Shown: piece by piece, positions 61,190-64,000 of the stretch
How the letters are laid out: each line of letters opens with the position of its first letter
How positions within the stretch are numbered: position 1 is the first letter of the stretch
Assembly: GCA_026168455.1 (NCBI GenBank)
Contig: CM047425.1
Location: forward strand, 90,585,580 to 90,649,579
DNA from: Theocolax elegans
Lineage: Eukaryota > Arthropoda > Insecta > Hymenoptera > Cerocephalidae
Reading direction: 5' to 3'
Length of the DNA stretch: 64,000 nucleotides
Made by a program: the position numbers and the translations under genes
The notes under the pieces: generated by a model
Databases searched by the model: none
The model's input: the letters and a program-made list of their open reading frames with translations, nothing else
Told to the model about the DNA's origin: nothing

Positions 61190-63696
61190 GTATTTTCTTT
61201 TTAAAATGTTTACACACTTAAATTAGATTTGAGATCCTATGACACTTGTGTAATTAAAATGGTTACTACAATATACAATAATTAGTTAACCAATTTTGAC
61301 AATATTAATTTTATATTATTTTTTAAAAATTTTCTTCAATTTCTCGTACTTTCTATAGGTATTTCTTTCCTTCAATTTTATATTCGGGTTAGGAATATCC
61401 AAACGCTTGATTTTTAATTTCTTTTAAATTTCATCTTTAAAAAGAACCATTCCTATTATCTTATGAAAACAGTATGCTTTGTATTAATATGATTAACAAT
61501 AATCTTAAAATGATTAAAACTTATTTAAAATACGTACACCAGTGGGAGTATACTGTACTCCTATTCTGAAAATTATACCTGGATTAACTTTTATTCTTCA
61601 ATTCATATTTTCCCCTTTGTCCTTTAAACCAAAAGAAAGAGTCACGTCAGTCGAGTTGAAAGTCTCAAAATTACTTTATATAATGCATGAATACATTCTT
61701 ATAATAACGTAACAACATAATATTCGCAAGTAGGTAAACTTAATTCTAGTTAAATTTAATATTTTAGAAAAATGAAAAGAGTAATATTGTATTTTTTTAT
61801 TAACAGTATTATATACAACGGTCGCACTGATGTAACGGAAGTAACTAATATATAAAAAAAAGTCAATTAGTTTAAATAGAAGACTGTTGAATAACAATAA
61901 TTTTATCTATTTTAATAATAAAAAAAATATTTGTTATTCTACTTACAAGGCATTTTTCAAAAATTGCATTACGTAATAAAATTGTAACATTAATAAAAAA
62001 CGGTGGATCAAATGATGCATTACTTTTTTTTATTTTTAATCTGCAATGTATATTTGTGCATACGTTTCTGATAAGGTTATTTCTGATACGAGGACGTTGA
62101 CACTCTCCAACATTCTTTTTGCATATAAATGTTACTATTCAGTAAATTACTTTAGTTCTTAGTAAACATTACAATAACTTTTGTACCAATATGCTGTTTT
62201 CGTTTTTTTATCGATTTCTTGATGCTTGATTCGATAACACGCAATTTAAATATATTAATATTTTAAAATTTATTTTAATATGTGATTAGAACTATATGAT
62301 CACTAATGCATTTTAAACATTTTAATTGTTCTTGTTTATAATTTTGTGTTAAATTTAACGAATTATCATCTTTGATATTGTTGGAGTAACTGCATAATTA
62401 TTATAGAATAATGTAGGCAATTACATAAATATACAATAACACTTTTGTAAATAATACAAATTTTTGGGTAGAAAAGTGTATCTTTTGCGTCATGTACAAA
62501 TAATATTATAAAGTAATTACACTATATAATCAAAACATCGTAACTAATTTTTATAGCAATATTGAATTAAAAGCGTATAACATCAAACGTAAGTCAAATC
62601 AAAGTGTAATTTAGAATTTTCTAAGTTCTATACACTTTTTCCACATTTTATTACCATTATTATGCTCTCAAAAACGTATTATATTATACTATTACCTTAA
62701 TTTTGCAGATTTATTCGTTTATGTCTGCAGTATAAACTATAATCATGAAAATTAATTGATCAAACATTAGTCTGGAATGACGTGCTTAAACCTCTTTGTA
62801 TCTCTTCAATTTAATTAATTATATTTTAATTTATAGAAATGTGTATTTTAATAATATTTAATCAAATCATAAACTTCCACGCTTGATTTTTACCATTTTT
62901 CGTTGGTTGTTCAAAGTAAGTAGGATTTCGTTTTGCTTGAATGATCAGCATGCTATGTACATATACGCACACGCGCTCAGGATAATTATTCACAAAATAA
63001 AGTAAAAGTTCCCTTATATTTAAATCACACGTGGCTGAGGTAATAGCTTCTTTTTTTTAGGGAAGGATAGGGAAGGGAAAGGGGGGGGGGAGATTCTATC
63101 GTCGATCTGTCGCTTCTTGCGGAAATCCCACAAGATTAAGCCGGAAGATAAACCGACAGACCCACACTGAAATTAGCTTGACAGGTCGTGCGTGAACAAG
63201 TGCGAGACTTATGGTTCGTTTCACGTGCGGAATATTATGACTTGCGGACGGCGTTTTACACCTGCGTTCGGTATTTAGTCGGGTGTTCATGAATTTCTCC
63301 AACAATGTACAACCGTATGGATTTTCGTAATTTTTTTCGTATACTCGATTACAGTTGAATCTTGTTTCGTTTAAATAATATATAAAGTATGTGAAAAATT
63401 AATACGAATAATAATAATTTTAATTTTATAATATATTGTGCAAGGAAGTATAATATTATTTACTTACAATTGTGCACGTTAATATTTGGATTACGAATTA
63501 AAAATCTGCTTTAATTTTTCTGATATTGTACTGCCTTACTGGAGTAACAAATACATTATTCATTATGTAAGATTAAGATTTAGTTCACAATATTAAATAA
63601 CATATTCTTCTAATTTTTAATAAAGACTGTTAGTTTCATACTGACAATCTCTGAATAAATTGCATTATATAATAATCTTGATCTAAAAGAAAAAGA

Positions 63697-63727
<31 letters not shown>

Positions 63728-64000
63728 AGTCATCTAACAATTAGTGTAACTGCACTGTCGTACAATGTGCACCTATTACATGGGCGTGTTCTTCATAGAA
63801 ATATATAGTAGGAGAAAATCATTACCATAGAATATCTATTATTTAAATTAAACTGAAACTCGTAATTCTAATCATTTTGTATTATTTCGTCATTGCATAT
63901 CGAACGTATGATGCATCATTTTATTAGCGAATAATTTTTTATTTTTTACGTAGATAATGTATTTATTCAATGTTGGAAAATATTTTTTAAATTTATATTT
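61190..64000. other. AT-rich right end of the window
   Basis: No gene recognised. The 63060-63310 part is GC-richer, begins with a G homopolymer (about 63080-63090) and could be a promoter or UTR exon. A (TA)n run lies at about 63703-63726. Confidence 0.4.

Overview
The window is AT-rich animal DNA carrying spliced genes. Two genes have clear insect relatives (echinus and Golgi alpha-mannosidase I), and two small trypsin-like genes have insect-style signal and activation peptides. I infer an insect, possibly a hymenopteran; the order is not proven by the sequence. Nothing bacterial is present.

Layout. 1-5.1 kb: gene-poor, with a decayed hairpin element (about 28-552), an RNase H fragment of a non-LTR retrotransposon split by an intron-like gap (2069-2814), and a possible transposon coding scrap (3747-3929). 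5.141-18.265 kb: one 13.1-kb foldback element. It has near-perfect 173-bp unique termini, flanking 9-bp direct repeats, and two opposed arrays of a 163-bp unit (about 27 copies, then about 51 in the other orientation) meeting head-on at about 9738. No transposase is visible inside it. 20.08-20.44 kb: first coding exon of a class I Golgi alpha-1,2-mannosidase on the minus strand; the rest of that gene lies beyond the left edge, so the foldback probably sits in its first intron. 20.44-20.93 kb: its GC-rich promoter region.

23.8-42.7 kb: nine coding exons, minus strand, of the echinus/USP54 homologue, all joining in frame (1963 residues visible). The exon with the start codon and the catalytic-Cys box was not found and is probably further right. 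A phase-compatible alternative first exon (35671-35829) lies under a GC-rich, GA/CT-rich region. Further GC islands at 45.3, 46.8 and 50.1 kb may be other promoters or 5' non-coding exons.

54.3-61.2 kb: two tandem plus-strand trypsin-like serine protease genes (249 and 252 residues), with six coding exons each and identical intron phases. Between them lie a piggyBac-type MITE (57945-58263) and a TA-flanked hairpin MITE (58917-59128). A tRNA-derived SINE-like repeat is at about 48.5-48.69 kb. If the echinus start exon lies beyond the right edge, the proteases are nested in an echinus intron on the opposite strand.

The genes do not form one pathway. Mannosidase I trims N-glycans in the Golgi, echinus is a non-canonical USP-family protein with a long disordered tail, and the proteases are secreted zymogens. 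The standout object is the giant 163-bp-unit foldback element.
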